A stretch of DNA of 64,000 bases from Segatella copri (GCF_009495355.1 NZ_VZAD01000037.1:1-64000), one strand, 5' to 3'; shown: positions 42,994 through 52,085, numbered from the stretch's first letter. The notes: generated by a model from the sequence alone, not told the origin. Program-made: numbers and translations.

Positions 42994-45390
42994 ATGAAAC
43001 GTTTCTTTCTAATATTCACGATAATGACAGTCGCCGCCATACAGGCTGTGGCTCAAAGTTTTACGCTCCGGGGAAGAGTGACCGACCAGGACATGAACCC
43101 CGTGGAACTGGCTACTGTGTCGGTAGCCAAGCAAGGCAAGATAGCCTTCACATCACTCAAGGGTGAATTCTCCATGCAACTCATGTCGGCAGACAGTGTG
43201 GTGGTGAAGTTCTCGATGATAGGCTATAAGACAAAGACCCGTGTGCTGCGACGTCCAAGGGGAAAACAGACCCTGCAGATAGTGCTGCATACCGAAGATA
43301 ATATGATAGACGAGGTGCAGGTGACAGGCGAGAAGATTCAGACCAGTCAGACCCAGGAACTGAAGGCCAAAGATGCCAAGATGGCACCTTCTGCCAGTGG
43401 CAATGCTGTGGAGAACCTCATCCAGCAACAGGCAGGTGTGAGCACCCACAGCGAACTGTCATCACAATACAATGTGCGAGGCGGTGCCTTCGACGAGAAC
43501 TCTGTATATATTAATAATGTGGAAGTATTCCGTCCGTTCCTGGTACGAAGCGGACAGCAAGAGGGTCTTTCGGTCATCAACCCCTATATGGTAGACAAGA
43601 TAGGCTTCTCTACAGGAGGCTATGCTGCCAAATATGGAGACAAGATGAGCTCGGCCCTCGATATCACCTACAAGACCCTGAAGCCCAAGGCAGGCAAGAA
43701 ACAGATTGTAGAAGGAAGTCTGGCTGCCAGTATGCTGGGCGCTGATGCCTATATAGGATTGGGAACCAAGAAACTGTCGTGGCTCAACAGCGTGAGATAC
43801 AAGACCAACTCATACCTGCTCGGATCGATGGAAACCAAGGGTGAGTACAAGCCCAAATACCTCGACTACCAGACCTATCTGAGTTATACTCCCAACAAGA
43901 GATGGAAACTCGACCTCATAGGCTACATATCCGACAACCATTACGACTTTGAGCCCGAAAACAGAGAGACCACCTTTGGAACGATGGAGAATGTGAAGAG
44001 TTTCAAGGTGTATTTTGACGGACACGAGAAAGACCGCTTCATCACCTACTTCGGAACTCTTGGCATCACGCGCAACTTCGGTACGAAGACCAACCTGTCG
44101 CTGATAGGAAGTGCCTTCTATACCAAGGAACAGGAGAAATACGACATTCAGAGCCAGTACTGGCTCGACCAGACCGAGACGAGTGAGAATCTGGGTGTAG
44201 GCACCTACTTTGAGCATGCACGCAACTATCTGACAGCCCGTGTTCTGAGTGCCAAGCTGATGTTCAAACACAAGGCGCAGCACCACGAGATGGAAGCAGC
44301 CTTCACCTATAAGAAAGAACACATATCGGAGAACTCTGTGGAATACGAAATGCGCGACAGCGCCGGCTACAGCGTGCCACATACAGGAAAAGACCTGATG
44401 ATGATCTACTCGCTCAAAGCCCGCAACACCCTCGACGCCCACCGCATAGAGGCATATCTGCAAGACACCTACCGCTTTGCCAGCAAGGGAGGACATACGC
44501 ATTTCACCCTCAACTATGGTGTACGCCTGAGCCAATGGAGCTTTAACAAGGAAACCATCCTCAGTCCACGCATCTCGCTGGGCATCATTCCTGCCTATAG
44601 CGAGAACACCACCATCCGTCTGGCAGCAGGTCTATACTATCAGGCACCATTCTTCAAGGAACTGAGAGACACCTCTACCATAAACGGAATGACCATCGCC
44701 TCACTCAACCAGAAGATAAAGAGCCAGCGAAGCATCCACTTCATAGCAGGCTACGACTACCGGTTCCGCATGGCCAACCAGCGATTCAAGTTCTCGGCAG
44801 AAGCCTACTACAAGGCATTGAGTAATCTGGTGCCCTATTCTGTCAACAACGTGAAGGTGACCTACTACGGCAACAATGAGGCAAGCGGACATGCAGCCGG
44901 ACTCGACCTCAAACTCTACGGCGAGTTCGTGCCAGGCACTGACTCTTGGATCAGCCTTTCCATCATGAATACCAAGATGAAGTTGGGCGGCAAGTCCATC
45001 CCATTGCCTACCGACCAGCGGTACGCCATGAACCTCTTCTTCACCGACTACTTCCCCGGAAGTGACCGATGGCGCATGTCACTCAAGTTGGCCTTCGCCG
45101 ACGGACTGCCTTTCTCGGCTCCTCACCGCGAACTGGAGACCAACACCTTCAGGGCCACCTCATACCGAAGAGCAGACATCGGTATGAGCTACCTGCTCTA
45201 CGACAACACCAAGCGAACAAAGAAATCGTTCCTCAAAGATATATGGCTGGGTGTAGACTGTCTCAACCTCTTCGGAATCGACAATGTGAACAGCTACTAC
45301 TGGGTGACAGATGTGACCAATCAGCAGTATGCCGTGCCCAACTATCTGACAGGAAGACAGATAAATGGACGTATTTTAATAGAATTCTAA
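42994..45390 (+). CDS. TonB-dependent outer-membrane receptor
   Basis: 798 residues with a signal peptide ending AVAQ. An N-terminal carboxypeptidase regulatory-like (CarbopepD_reg) domain (~22-110: FTLRGRVTDQDMNPVELATVSV...) precedes the plug (NAVENLIQQQAGVSTHSELSS, YNVRGGAFDENSVYINNV). A beta-barrel ends with an aromatic-rich C-terminal strand. No SusD partner or TonB box is evident nearby, so a sugar role is not implied. The substrate is unknown. A terminator follows directly. Confidence 0.93.
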   Translation: MKRFFLIFTIMTVAAIQAVAQSFTLRGRVTDQDMNPVELATVSVAKQGKIAFTSLKGEFSMQLMSADSVVVKFSMIGYKTKTRVLRRPRGKQTLQIVLHTEDNMIDEVQVTGEKIQTSQTQELKAKDAKMAPSASGNAVENLIQQQAGVSTHSELSSQYNVRGGAFDENSVYINNVEVFRPFLVRSGQQEGLSVINPYMVDKIGFSTGGYAAKYGDKMSSALDITYKTLKPKAGKKQIVEGSLAASMLGADAYIGLGTKKLSWLNSVRYKTNSYLLGSMETKGEYKPKYLDYQTYLSYTPNKRWKLDLIGYISDNHYDFEPENRETTFGTMENVKSFKVYFDGHEKDRFITYFGTLGITRNFGTKTNLSLIGSAFYTKEQEKYDIQSQYWLDQTETSENLGVGTYFEHARNYLTARVLSAKLMFKHKAQHHEMEAAFTYKKEHISENSVEYEMRDSAGYSVPHTGKDLMMIYSLKARNTLDAHRIEAYLQDTYRFASKGGHTHFTLNYGVRLSQWSFNKETILSPRISLGIIPAYSENTTIRLAAGLYYQAPFFKELRDTSTINGMTIASLNQKIKSQRSIHFIAGYDYRFRMANQRFKFSAEAYYKALSNLVPYSVNNVKVTYYGNNEASGHAAGLDLKLYGEFVPGTDSWISLSIMNTKMKLGGKSIPLPTDQRYAMNLFFTDYFPGSDRWRMSLKLAFADGLPFSAPHRELETNTFRATSYRRADIGMSYLLYDNTKRTKKSFLKDIWLGVDCLNLFGIDNVNSYYWVTDVTNQQYAVPNYLTGRQINGRILIEF

Positions 45391-45397
45391 ATATTTA

Positions 45398-45429
45398 ACC
45401 GTAGATAGCGTGCTATCTGCGGTTTTTTT
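45398..45429 (+). terminator. Terminator of the TonB receptor gene
   Basis: Stem ACCGTAGATAGC/GCTATCTGCGGT (one G-T) with a GT loop, followed by seven T, 8 bp after the stop. Confidence 0.85.
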
Positions 45430-45431
45430 CG

Positions 45432-45440
45432 TATCTTTGC
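45432..45440 (+). promoter_or_regulatory. Promoter of the carboxyltransferase operon
   Basis: TATCTTTGC starting only 2 bp after the T-run of the preceding terminator; the leader is ~65 nt. Confidence 0.7.
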
Positions 45441-45510
45441 CACCGATTTGTGCGCATCTGTCGCCTACATCCACTATAAAAGAAAAGAAAACTATACATA
45501 ATAATTAATT

Positions 45511-47076
45511 ATGAGCAAACAAATAGAAAAGATTAAGGAGCTGATCGCCAAGCGCGAACAGGCTCGTCTTGGCGGTGGCGAGAAAGCCATCGAGAAGCAG
45601 CATGCACGTGGCAAATATACAGCTCGTGAGCGTATCGAAATGCTGGTAGATGCCGGCAGCTTCGAGGAGTATGACATGTTCAAGTTGCACCGCTGCACTA
45701 ACTTCGGTATGGAGAAGAAGCAGTATCTTGGCGACGGTGTGGTTGCTGGTAGTGCTACTATCGCTGGCCGCCTGGTATATGTATATGCTCAGGACTTCAC
45801 CGTAAATGGTGGTTCGCTTTCTGAGACTATGGCACAGAAGATATGCAAGGTGATGGATATGGCGATGACCATGGGTGCACCTGTTATCTGTATGAACGAC
45901 TCAGGTGGTGCACGTATTCAGGAAGGTATCTGCGCACTCGCCGGCTATGGCGAGATCTTCGAGCGCAACATCCTTGCTTCAGGTGTTATCCCACAGATCT
46001 CAGCTATCATGGGTCCTTGCGCCGGTGGTGCCGTTTACTCTCCAGCTTTGACCGACTTCATCATCATGAAGGAGCAGACATCTTACATGTTCCTGACAGG
46101 TCCTAAGGTGGTTAAGACCGTAACAGGTGAGGATATCGATGCAGAGCACCTCGGTGGTGCTTCGGTTCACGCTACCAAGAGTGGTGTAACCCACTTCGCT
46201 GCCAAGACAGAGGAAGAGGCTATCGAAATGATCAAGAGCCTGCTCTCTTACATCCCAAGCAACAACACAGAGGAGGCTCCACGTGTAGAGTGCACCGACC
46301 CTATCGACCGCATGGACGATTCTCTGAACGAGATTATCCCAGAGGATCCTAACCAGGCATACGATATGTATAAGGTGATTGGCGCTGTGACCGACAACGG
46401 CGAGTTCTTCGAGGTTCAGCCTAAATTTGCCAAGAACATCATCACTGGTTTCGCCCGCTTCAATGGTCAGAGTGTAGGTATCGTTGCCAACCAACCATCA
46501 GCATACGCTGGCGTACTCGATGTGAATGCCAGCCGTAAGGCAGCCCGCTTCGTACGTTTCTGCGATGCTTTCAATATCCCTATCGTATCTCTCGTAGACG
46601 TACCAGGCTTCTTGCCAGGTACAGGTCAGGAGTACAATGCTGTCATCCTTCATGGTGCACAGTTGCTCTACGCTTACGGCGAGGCTACCGTGCCAAAGAT
46701 CACTATCACATTGCGTAAGAGCTATGGTGGTAGCCACATCGTGATGGGCTGCAAGCAGTTGCGTGCCGACCTGAACTTCGCTTGGCCATCATCAGAGATT
46801 GCCGTAATGGGTGCCAGCGGTGCCGTTGCCGTTCTCTGTGGCAAGGAAGCCAAGGCTAAGAAGGAAGCCGGCGAGGACGTGAAGGCATTCCTGGCAGAGA
46901 AGGAGCAGGAGTATACTGACAAGTTTGCTAATCCATATCAGGCAGCTCAGTATGGTTACATCGATGACGTTATCGAGCCACGTAACACCCGTTTCCGCAT
47001 CTGCCGCGGTTTGGCTCAGCTCGCAACCAAGCGCCAGAACCTGCCTGCCAAGAAGCATGGTTGTATGCCAATGTAA
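45511..47076 (+). CDS. mmdA: Acyl-CoA carboxylase/decarboxylase carboxyltransferase subunit (MmdA/PccB-like)
   Basis: 521 residues. The two crotonase-like carboxyltransferase domains are clear: the N-half has MNDSGGARIQEG with the acyl-CoA oxyanion glycines, and the C-half has VDVPGFLPGTGQEYNAVILHGAQLLYAYGEATVPKITITLRKSYGGSHIVMG. It moves CO2 between biotin and methylmalonyl-CoA/propionyl-CoA, the step that yields propionate in the succinate pathway. The downstream genes are a 49-residue protein and a biotin carrier. The membrane beta subunit expected of a Na+-pumping decarboxylase is not adjacent. Confidence 0.93.
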   Translation: MSKQIEKIKELIAKREQARLGGGEKAIEKQHARGKYTARERIEMLVDAGSFEEYDMFKLHRCTNFGMEKKQYLGDGVVAGSATIAGRLVYVYAQDFTVNGGSLSETMAQKICKVMDMAMTMGAPVICMNDSGGARIQEGICALAGYGEIFERNILASGVIPQISAIMGPCAGGAVYSPALTDFIIMKEQTSYMFLTGPKVVKTVTGEDIDAEHLGGASVHATKSGVTHFAAKTEEEAIEMIKSLLSYIPSNNTEEAPRVECTDPIDRMDDSLNEIIPEDPNQAYDMYKVIGAVTDNGEFFEVQPKFAKNIITGFARFNGQSVGIVANQPSAYAGVLDVNASRKAARFVRFCDAFNIPIVSLVDVPGFLPGTGQEYNAVILHGAQLLYAYGEATVPKITITLRKSYGGSHIVMGCKQLRADLNFAWPSSEIAVMGASGAVAVLCGKEAKAKKEAGEDVKAFLAEKEQEYTDKFANPYQAAQYGYIDDVIEPRNTRFRICRGLAQLATKRQNLPAKKHGCMPM

Positions 47077-47084
47077 TGAGATGA

Positions 47085-47167
47085 TGTTTAATGTTTAGTG
47101 CTTAATGTTTACTTTGTGTACATTTAGCACTAACAATTAAACATTAAACATTAATAATTAAACATTA
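47085..47167. repeat. Inverted repeat built from AATGTTTA-type units
   Basis: Left units TGTTTAATGTTTAGTGC are complemented on the right by GCACTAACAATTAAACATTAAACA. The long AT-rich hairpin lies between mmdA and the next small gene and could lower expression of the distal genes. The structure resembles the octamer array at 11652-11829. Confidence 0.75.
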
Positions 47168-47173
47168 TATTAA

Positions 47174-47323
47174 ATGGACAAAAATATTTATGCTGCCATT
47201 GCCATGGCACTCTACGAGTATCAGGGCAATAACGTACACGACAAGGAGCCGGGCATCATCACCATACAGCCACGACAGACTATGTGGAATGCCAAGTTCC
47301 TGAGTTTAACAGCTAAACCATAA
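47174..47323 (+). CDS. 49-residue protein of the carboxyltransferase operon
   Basis: ATG at 47174, reading MDKNIYAAIAMALYEYQ, then NVHDKEPGIITIQPRQTMWNAKF and a stop. It lies between the carboxyltransferase and the biotin-carrier genes, with an 11-bp gap to the latter. The segment YAAIAMALYEY is reminiscent of the C-terminal part of OadG/epsilon-type subunits that bridge the complex, but it lacks the OadG membrane helix. It is probably an assembly or bridging subunit; that is inference from position. Confidence 0.7.
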   Translation: MDKNIYAAIAMALYEYQGNNVHDKEPGIITIQPRQTMWNAKFLSLTAKP

Positions 47324-47333
47324 AGTAACAGAA

Positions 47334-47756
47334 ATGAAAGAGTTTAAATATACAATCGACGGAAAAGAGTATAAGGTTCAGATTGACGCTGTAGAGGGAA
47401 ACATCGCAAGCGTGAACGTGAACGGCGAAGCTTACAAGGTGGAAATGGAACAGGAAGCTGAGCCTGAGAAGAAGAAAGTAGTGCTCGGTCAGCCAGCCGC
47501 ATCGGATGATGCAGAGGCTACTCCTGCTGCCAACGTGAATACCGCCAATGCCGTAAAGGCTCCTCTGCCAGGTACTATCACCAGCATCGAGGTGGCTGTT
47601 GGTCAGGAAGTAAAAGCTGGCGATACAGTTGTCGTTCTCGAGGCGATGAAGATGCAGAACAACATCGAGGCAGAGAAGGACGGCAAGGTAACCGCCATCT
47701 GCGTGAAACCAGGTCAGGCTGTTCTCGAAGAGGATGCCCTCGTAGTTATCGAGTAA
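47334..47756 (+). CDS. mmdC: Biotin carboxyl carrier subunit (MmdC-like)
   Basis: 140 residues. An N-terminal part (FKYTIDGKEYKVQIDAVEGN) and a linker (~45-70, Glu/Lys then Ala/Asn-rich) precede a biotinyl domain with the biotinylated lysine in LEAMKMQN and closing GQAVLEEDALVVIE. It shuttles carboxybiotin to the carboxyltransferase encoded upstream. It is followed by a strong terminator, so the operon is three genes here. Confidence 0.93.
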   Translation: MKEFKYTIDGKEYKVQIDAVEGNIASVNVNGEAYKVEMEQEAEPEKKKVVLGQPAASDDAEATPAANVNTANAVKAPLPGTITSIEVAVGQEVKAGDTVVVLEAMKMQNNIEAEKDGKVTAICVKPGQAVLEEDALVVIE

Positions 47757-47815
47757 TTCCAAGAAACATAGAATTATACATTCTAAAGGCTAAGAAGCAA
47801 AAAGCTTTTCATCAT

Positions 47816-47849
47816 AAACGGGCAGAACTCATGGTTCTGCCCGTTTTTC
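47816..47849 (+). terminator. Terminator of the carboxyltransferase operon
   Basis: Stem ACGGGCAGAAC/GTTCTGCCCGT with a short loop, followed by TTTTT. Confidence 0.9.
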
Positions 47850-47903
47850 TGTTTTTTTATCATTTTTTTCAAAGAAAAGAGTCCGTTTTTGAGAATTTTA
47901 TTA

Positions 47904-47912
47904 TACTTTTGC
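47904..47912 (+). promoter_or_regulatory. Promoter of the AraC-type regulator
   Basis: TACTTTTGC, 27 bp before the start at 47940. Confidence 0.65.
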
Positions 47913-47939
47913 ATTGAAAAAGTAAAAAAATAAAAAACT

Positions 47940-49106
47940 ATGAACCCATTATACCTACTTCAATTTGCATGTTTAATCTTCATGCTCATCAACGCTTTCA
48001 TCTTGGCTATGACCCATCTTCACGTGAGTTGGAAGAACAAGCGATTCGAGCGTTCGCGTGGAATGATATTAATCGCCATGATAGGCTTGGCATTGCAATA
48101 TTTCATGCAGATGTTTTTCGGATTCAGGGCGACAGACGCCAACTTGGGTGCTATAATCAACATCCTGATCTATACCCCCTGCTTCACCCTCATCTCCATG
48201 GGTATCTATAACATAGAGGCAACCCATGCCAACAGAAGGAAGTTCCACTTTGTATGCTCAGTCATCTATATCGCCATTATCGCCATCTTTGCCCTAAGTT
48301 CCTACCTCAATCAGGGTCTGTACATCGGCAAGTGGCTCTACGTCATGCTGGCACTCTATTTCGGAAATGTGGTGTACTGCATTTATATGATTGTGCAGGA
48401 AATGATCAAGCGCAAGAACATGCTCGAAACAATGGCGGCATCCGATATGCTCCCCTATGTGAGATATGCCCGTTCCAGCGTGGTCATCCTGTTTTTGGCT
48501 GCCATCATCATGCCTTTCGCTATCCTCTCCAACACATTGTTGTTCATCGCAGGACCTTTTGGCCTGCTCGCCCTTCTCTTCTTCAACCTCAGCTTTGTGG
48601 CACTCGGCAGCAGCTACACTCCTACCGAAGAACTGTTGGACAAGGAAGAAGAACAGGAAGAAGCCATTAAGGCGAACGCAAAGAGAAAAAAAGCAAAGTC
48701 AGAAGAAAAGACAGAAGAGTCCAATGACAACGAGATGGATGATATCGACAATACGCCCCAATTGCCAGAAGAAAGAAGGAAATTCATCCAGAAAAGTCTT
48801 GACAGGTGGTGTGCCAACATGGGCTACAAAGACAGCGCTGCCAATATGCTGACACTATCAAACACACTCCACATCTCGAAAAACGAACTGAGTATCTACT
48901 TCGACCAGTGCCTGAAATCCACCTTCAGAATATGGCTCAGCGAGATACGATTCAATGCAGCCAAGCAGATGATGACAGAATGTCCCGACTACAGCAACGA
49001 CATCGTTTCGGCAGAATGTGGCTTCTCTTCGCGCACTCATCTCTATCGCGTTTTCAAAGCCAAAGAGGGCTGCACTCCTACCGTCTGGCGAGAAATACAT
49101 TCATAG
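47940..49106 (+). CDS. Membrane-anchored AraC-family transcriptional regulator
   Basis: 388 residues. The first ~230 residues hold about six or seven hydrophobic helices (e.g. LLQFACLIFMLINAFILAMT, FGLLALLFFNLSFVAL). A charged Glu/Lys linker (~240-285) follows. The C-terminal ~100 residues are an AraC HTH domain: TLSNTLHISKNELSIYF (first HTH) and NDIVSAECGFSSRTHLYRVFKAKEGCTPTVWRE (second HTH and signature). It probably senses a membrane or periplasmic signal. The target genes are not evident; the upstream operon and the downstream small membrane gene are candidates. Confidence 0.9.
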   Translation: MNPLYLLQFACLIFMLINAFILAMTHLHVSWKNKRFERSRGMILIAMIGLALQYFMQMFFGFRATDANLGAIINILIYTPCFTLISMGIYNIEATHANRRKFHFVCSVIYIAIIAIFALSSYLNQGLYIGKWLYVMLALYFGNVVYCIYMIVQEMIKRKNMLETMAASDMLPYVRYARSSVVILFLAAIIMPFAILSNTLLFIAGPFGLLALLFFNLSFVALGSSYTPTEELLDKEEEQEEAIKANAKRKKAKSEEKTEESNDNEMDDIDNTPQLPEERRKFIQKSLDRWCANMGYKDSAANMLTLSNTLHISKNELSIYFDQCLKSTFRIWLSEIRFNAAKQMMTECPDYSNDIVSAECGFSSRTHLYRVFKAKEGCTPTVWREIHS

Positions 49107-49201
49107 AAAGAAGATAAATCATAGAAATTTCCCCTTTGCAAAAGTTGAGCGAATAAGAAATACTATTTCTGTTTTCGAACAAAAAACATGAAAAAATCCT
49201 C

Positions 49202-49277
49202 AAAAAGGTGTCGCATTCCTACGAATGCGACACCTTTTTGATAGGAATGCGACACAAAAGTTGAGGAATGCGACACC
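49202..49277. repeat. Cluster of GGAATGCGACAC motifs with a perfect 17-bp inverted repeat
   Basis: 49202-49218 and 49223-49239 form a perfect stem (AAAAAGGTGTCGCATTC and complement, CTAC loop) ending in T5, a good terminator for the regulator gene. Two more direct copies of AGGAATGCGACAC follow at 49243-49255 and 49264-49276, giving four occurrences of the GTGTCGCATTC site in 76 bp. Confidence 0.85.
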
Positions 49278-49296
49278 CTGTTTCAACGAAAAATAC

Positions 49297-49304
49297 TAAT
49301 TTTG
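49297..49304 (+). promoter_or_regulatory. Promoter of the small membrane protein gene
   Basis: TAATTTTG ends 4 bp before the ATG at 49309, implying a nearly leaderless transcript. Confidence 0.5.
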
Positions 49305-49308
49305 TGCC

Positions 49309-49554
49309 ATGAAAGAACTATATGCAGCAACAACAACAGAGTCTGTACTGCTCATCATCGGAGCGTCCATACTCATATCAGGCATCATCATCGGTTGTGC
49401 CATGATACGAGATTATCGCAACTATCTGAACGAGCACATAAAGGCACGGTTCACCCTCGCTGATTTCTTCCGACGGGAAAGATTTTACCTGTTCCTGTTC
49501 CTCGTTCTGACAATCATCATCCTGCAGAACCTTTGGTACCTTATAGAAAGGTAA
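49309..49554 (+). CDS. Small membrane protein with two helices
   Basis: 81 residues. Helix 1 is SVLLIIGASILISGIIIG, helix 2 is FYLFLFLVLTIIILQ, and a basic loop (RDYRNYLNEHIKARF) lies between. Both ends are short. No family is recognised. A -7 box immediately upstream and a hydrophobicity pattern typical of real membrane proteins support it. It follows the membrane AraC regulator and the GGAATGCGACAC sites, so regulation through those sites is possible. Confidence 0.6.
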   Translation: MKELYAATTTESVLLIIGASILISGIIIGCAMIRDYRNYLNEHIKARFTLADFFRRERFYLFLFLVLTIIILQNLWYLIER

Positions 49555-49642
49555 AAAGGTAAAAAAGTAAAAAGGTAAAAAAGTAGGAAGGTAAAAAAGT
49601 AGGAAGGTAAAAAAGTAGGAAGGTAAAAAAGTAAAAGGTAAA
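49550..49642. repeat. GGTAAAAAAGTA tandem array
   Basis: Degenerate tandem units of GGTAAAAAAGTAGGAA type begin at the stop codon of the small membrane gene and run for ~90 bp. The strand bias is purine-only. No hairpin partner is seen nearby, unlike the arrays at 11652 and 47085. Confidence 0.85.
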
Positions 49643-49687
49643 GAAACAAAGAAAAAGTAAATATAAACCAAGTAAAAGACAATATCT

Positions 49688-49759
49688 ATGTTGGCAATAC
49701 TCTTTAGTTTATGCTTCTCATTCCTTTGGGCTAACCGAAAGGAAGAGAAAGAAAGTTAG
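49688..49759 (+). CDS. Possible 23-residue hydrophobic peptide
   Basis: ATG at 49688 reads MLAILFSLCFSFLWANRK then EEKES and a stop: a short hydrophobic helix followed by a charged tail, like known bacterial membrane microproteins. No convincing ribosome binding site or promoter is seen, so coding is uncertain. Confidence 0.3.
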   Translation: MLAILFSLCFSFLWANRKEEKES

Positions 49760-49853
49760 TGATGAAAAACACAGACACACCGACCTGAGAGTGTTTTATA
49801 CCTCTCCCGACCGGTGTGTCTTATCGTTTTATCCAATATGTTTGTTTCTTCGT

Positions 49854-50198
49854 TTACAGTTTGTTGCCCTCTTTGGGGAACACCACTGTAGGCTCATAGG
49901 TCTTAGCCTCCTCAAAGTCCATCAGCGCATAGGCAATGATGATAACAGTATCACCCACCTGCACCTTACGGGCTGCGGCACCATTGAGACAGATGCAACC
50001 GCTTCCGCGCTCACCTTTTATAATATAGGTCTCGAGACGCTCACCATTGTTGTTGTCCACTATCTGAACCTTCTCGCCCGCTATCAGCCCTGCGGCATCC
50101 ATCAGGTCTTCATCTATCGTGATGCTGCCCATATAGTTGAGGTTGGCCTCTGTCACCGTCACACAATGGAGCTTAGCCTTCAATACTTCTATCTGCAT
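49854..50198 (-). CDS. panD: Aspartate 1-decarboxylase
   Basis: 114 residues. It makes beta-alanine for pantothenate. The self-cleavage site is Gly24-Ser25 in NYMGSITID, giving the pyruvoyl group. Also seen are the lysine in [33 protein letters not shown] and [10 protein letters not shown], all typical. It follows panC by 24 bp on the same strand. Confidence 0.96.
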   Translation of the reverse strand: MQIEVLKAKLHCVTVTEANLNYMGSITIDEDLMDAAGLIAGEKVQIVDNNNGERLETYIIKGERGSGCICLNGAAARKVQVGDTVIIIAYALMDFEEAKTYEPTVVFPKEGNKL

Positions 50199-50222
50199 AA
50201 TATCGGTTTGTTTAACAATCGT

Positions 50223-51074
50223 TTATCCTTTATATCTGATATGGTCGATGAGACGGATAGGAGTCTTACCACAATATACTGTGATACAACCCACTACGTA
50301 GTCGCTCGCTTCCCATGAATCCACATCCTGCAGGCTGTCGCCGTCTACAATCTCAAAATACTCTACTTCCAGTCCTTCTATGGCGTTGATGTCAGCCACA
50401 ACCTTGTCGTGAGTCTCCTTCACCGTATGGCCCTTGGCATATTCCACACTCTCCTTCAGAGCCTTGTAGATAGCTGGAGCTATGGCACGCTCATCGGCTG
50501 AAAGCAAAGTGTTGCGGCTACTCTTTGCCAATCCGTCCTCATCACGGACAATAGGACACTCCACAATCTGTACATCAGCCCCGATGTACTTCACGAGTTG
50601 CTTGATGACAGCAATCTGCTGCCAGTCCTTCTCACCGAAATAAGCACGGGTAGGACGTACAATATAGAACAGGCGGCTTACCACCTGACACACACCATTG
50701 AAATGGCCAGGACGACGGGCACCCTCCATGACTGTAGATACAGGTGGAAACTCGAAATGACGCTCATCGGGTGTAGGATACATCTCCTTGACTGATGGTG
50801 CGAACACATAATCAGCTCCACAAGCCTCCAAAAGCTTGCAGTCGGCTTCGAGTGTACGAGGATAACGGTCCAGGTCACCCTGATCGTTAAACTGAGTAGG
50901 GTTCAGGAAAACCGAGACTACTGTCACGCCATTCTCATTCACACTACGCTTGACGAGAGAGGCGTGACCCTCATGAAGCGCTCCCATAGTTGGTACAAGA
51001 CCGATTTCCTTACCCTCCTTGCGAACTGCGAAGAGTTCATTCTGGAGGTCAACAATCTTATCGAATACTTTCAT
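50223..51074 (-). CDS. panC: Pantothenate synthetase
   Basis: 283 residues from [14 protein letters not shown]; eleven upstream in-frame codons overlap a degenerate -7 box (GCAAAATAA on the plus strand, 51096) and are unlikely. It joins pantoate and beta-alanine with ATP. The family motifs are [15 protein letters not shown] (HIGH-like), [17 protein letters not shown] and [16 protein letters not shown] (KMSKS-like). It is the first gene of a panC-panD operon. Confidence 0.96.
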   Translation of the reverse strand: MKVFDKIVDLQNELFAVRKEGKEIGLVPTMGALHEGHASLVKRSVNENGVTVVSVFLNPTQFNDQGDLDRYPRTLEADCKLLEACGADYVFAPSVKEMYPTPDERHFEFPPVSTVMEGARRPGHFNGVCQVVSRLFYIVRPTRAYFGEKDWQQIAVIKQLVKYIGADVQIVECPIVRDEDGLAKSSRNTLLSADERAIAPAIYKALKESVEYAKGHTVKETHDKVVADINAIEGLEVEYFEIVDGDSLQDVDSWEASDYVVGCITVYCGKTPIRLIDHIRYKG

Positions 51075-51209
51075 TGCTAAATTTGTTTTCGGGGTGCAAA
51101 ATAACAACTTTTTTCTTAAATAAGAAAGAAATATTATAAAAATATGCCAATAAAGCGGTTCTTTTTCTTGTTTTCGACAAAAAGTTGGCTTAATTTGAAG
51201 TTTTTTTTG

Positions 51210-51218
51210 TATCTTTGC
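51210..51218 (+). promoter_or_regulatory. Promoter of the GT5-domain gene
   Basis: TATCTTTGC, 29 bp before the ATG at 51248; divergent from panC. Confidence 0.7.
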
Positions 51219-51247
51219 ACCTAATTCGTAAGAATAAAATTATAACT

Positions 51248-52057
51248 ATGGCAAAGAAAGTATTATTCATCAATCAGGAGATTGACCCCTACGTGGCAGA
51301 AAGCCACATGTCAGTAATGGGACGTGAGTTACCTCAGAAGATGCAGGAAGCAGGCTTCGAGATTCGCACATTCATGCCCAAATGGGGCACTATCAACGAG
51401 CGCCGCGGCCAGTTGCACGAAGTCATTCGCCTGTCTGGAATGAATCTTATCATCGACGATACAGACCACCCTTTGATCATCAAGGTGGCCTCTATCCCTG
51501 TCACACGCCAGCAGATATACTTCATCGATAACGACGACTATTTCAACAATCGCCAGATGGGTACCGACGAAACTGGTCAGGAGTATACAGATAATGGTGA
51601 ATGCGCCATCTTCTTTGCAAGAGGCGTGCTCGAGACAGTGAAGAAGCTACGCTGGCAGCCCGACGTCATCATCTGTCAGGGATGGATGAGCGCTGTGGCT
51701 CCACTGTACATCAAGACGGCTTTTGCTGAAGAGCCTTCCTTCGCCAACACAAAGGTCATCTCGGCTCTTTACACCAATGAGCTGAAGGGACAGTTGGGCG
51801 ACAACTTCTCTAACAGTGTTGACTTCCGCGAGGCCAAGTCGGAACTGCTCGAAGGATACAAGACTCCATTCGACTTCACCGAGTTGGGCAAACTGGCTAT
51901 CGACTACAGCGACGGTGTCATTGAGGGAGAAGCCAACGTTTCGGAAGTACTGCTTCAGTATGCTGCCGAGAAGGAGAAGCCTGTGATGAAATTCCCTGGT
52001 GATGACTATACCGAAGCCTACAAGAACTTCATCAACGAGGTTTGTCCCGACGAATAA
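51248..52057 (+). CDS. Stand-alone glycogen/starch synthase N-terminal (GT5) domain protein
   Basis: 269 residues from MAKKVLFINQEIDPYVAES. It resembles the N-terminal Rossmann domain of glycogen synthases (GRELPQKMQEAGFEIRTFMPKWG; DVIICQGWMSAVAPLYIK; SALYTNELKGQLGDNF). The usual KxGGL motif is missing and the protein ends before the C-terminal GT-B domain that carries the nucleotide-sugar site, so it is probably not an active synthase by itself. No frameshifted remainder lies downstream; a DUF4270 lipoprotein gene follows after 28 bp. Similar single-domain proteins occur in Bacteroidetes as I recall. Confidence 0.8.
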   Translation: MAKKVLFINQEIDPYVAESHMSVMGRELPQKMQEAGFEIRTFMPKWGTINERRGQLHEVIRLSGMNLIIDDTDHPLIIKVASIPVTRQQIYFIDNDDYFNNRQMGTDETGQEYTDNGECAIFFARGVLETVKKLRWQPDVIICQGWMSAVAPLYIKTAFAEEPSFANTKVISALYTNELKGQLGDNFSNSVDFREAKSELLEGYKTPFDFTELGKLAIDYSDGVIEGEANVSEVLLQYAAEKEKPVMKFPGDDYTEAYKNFINEVCPDE

Positions 52058-52085
52058 CAAAATCAAAGATATTATTTCAAGGATA

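Noticed and set aside
51248..52057. Frameshifted glycogen synthase pseudogene
   Set aside because: No C-terminal GT-B domain is found in any frame downstream; the next gene is an intact lipoprotein. It is better read as a single-domain protein.
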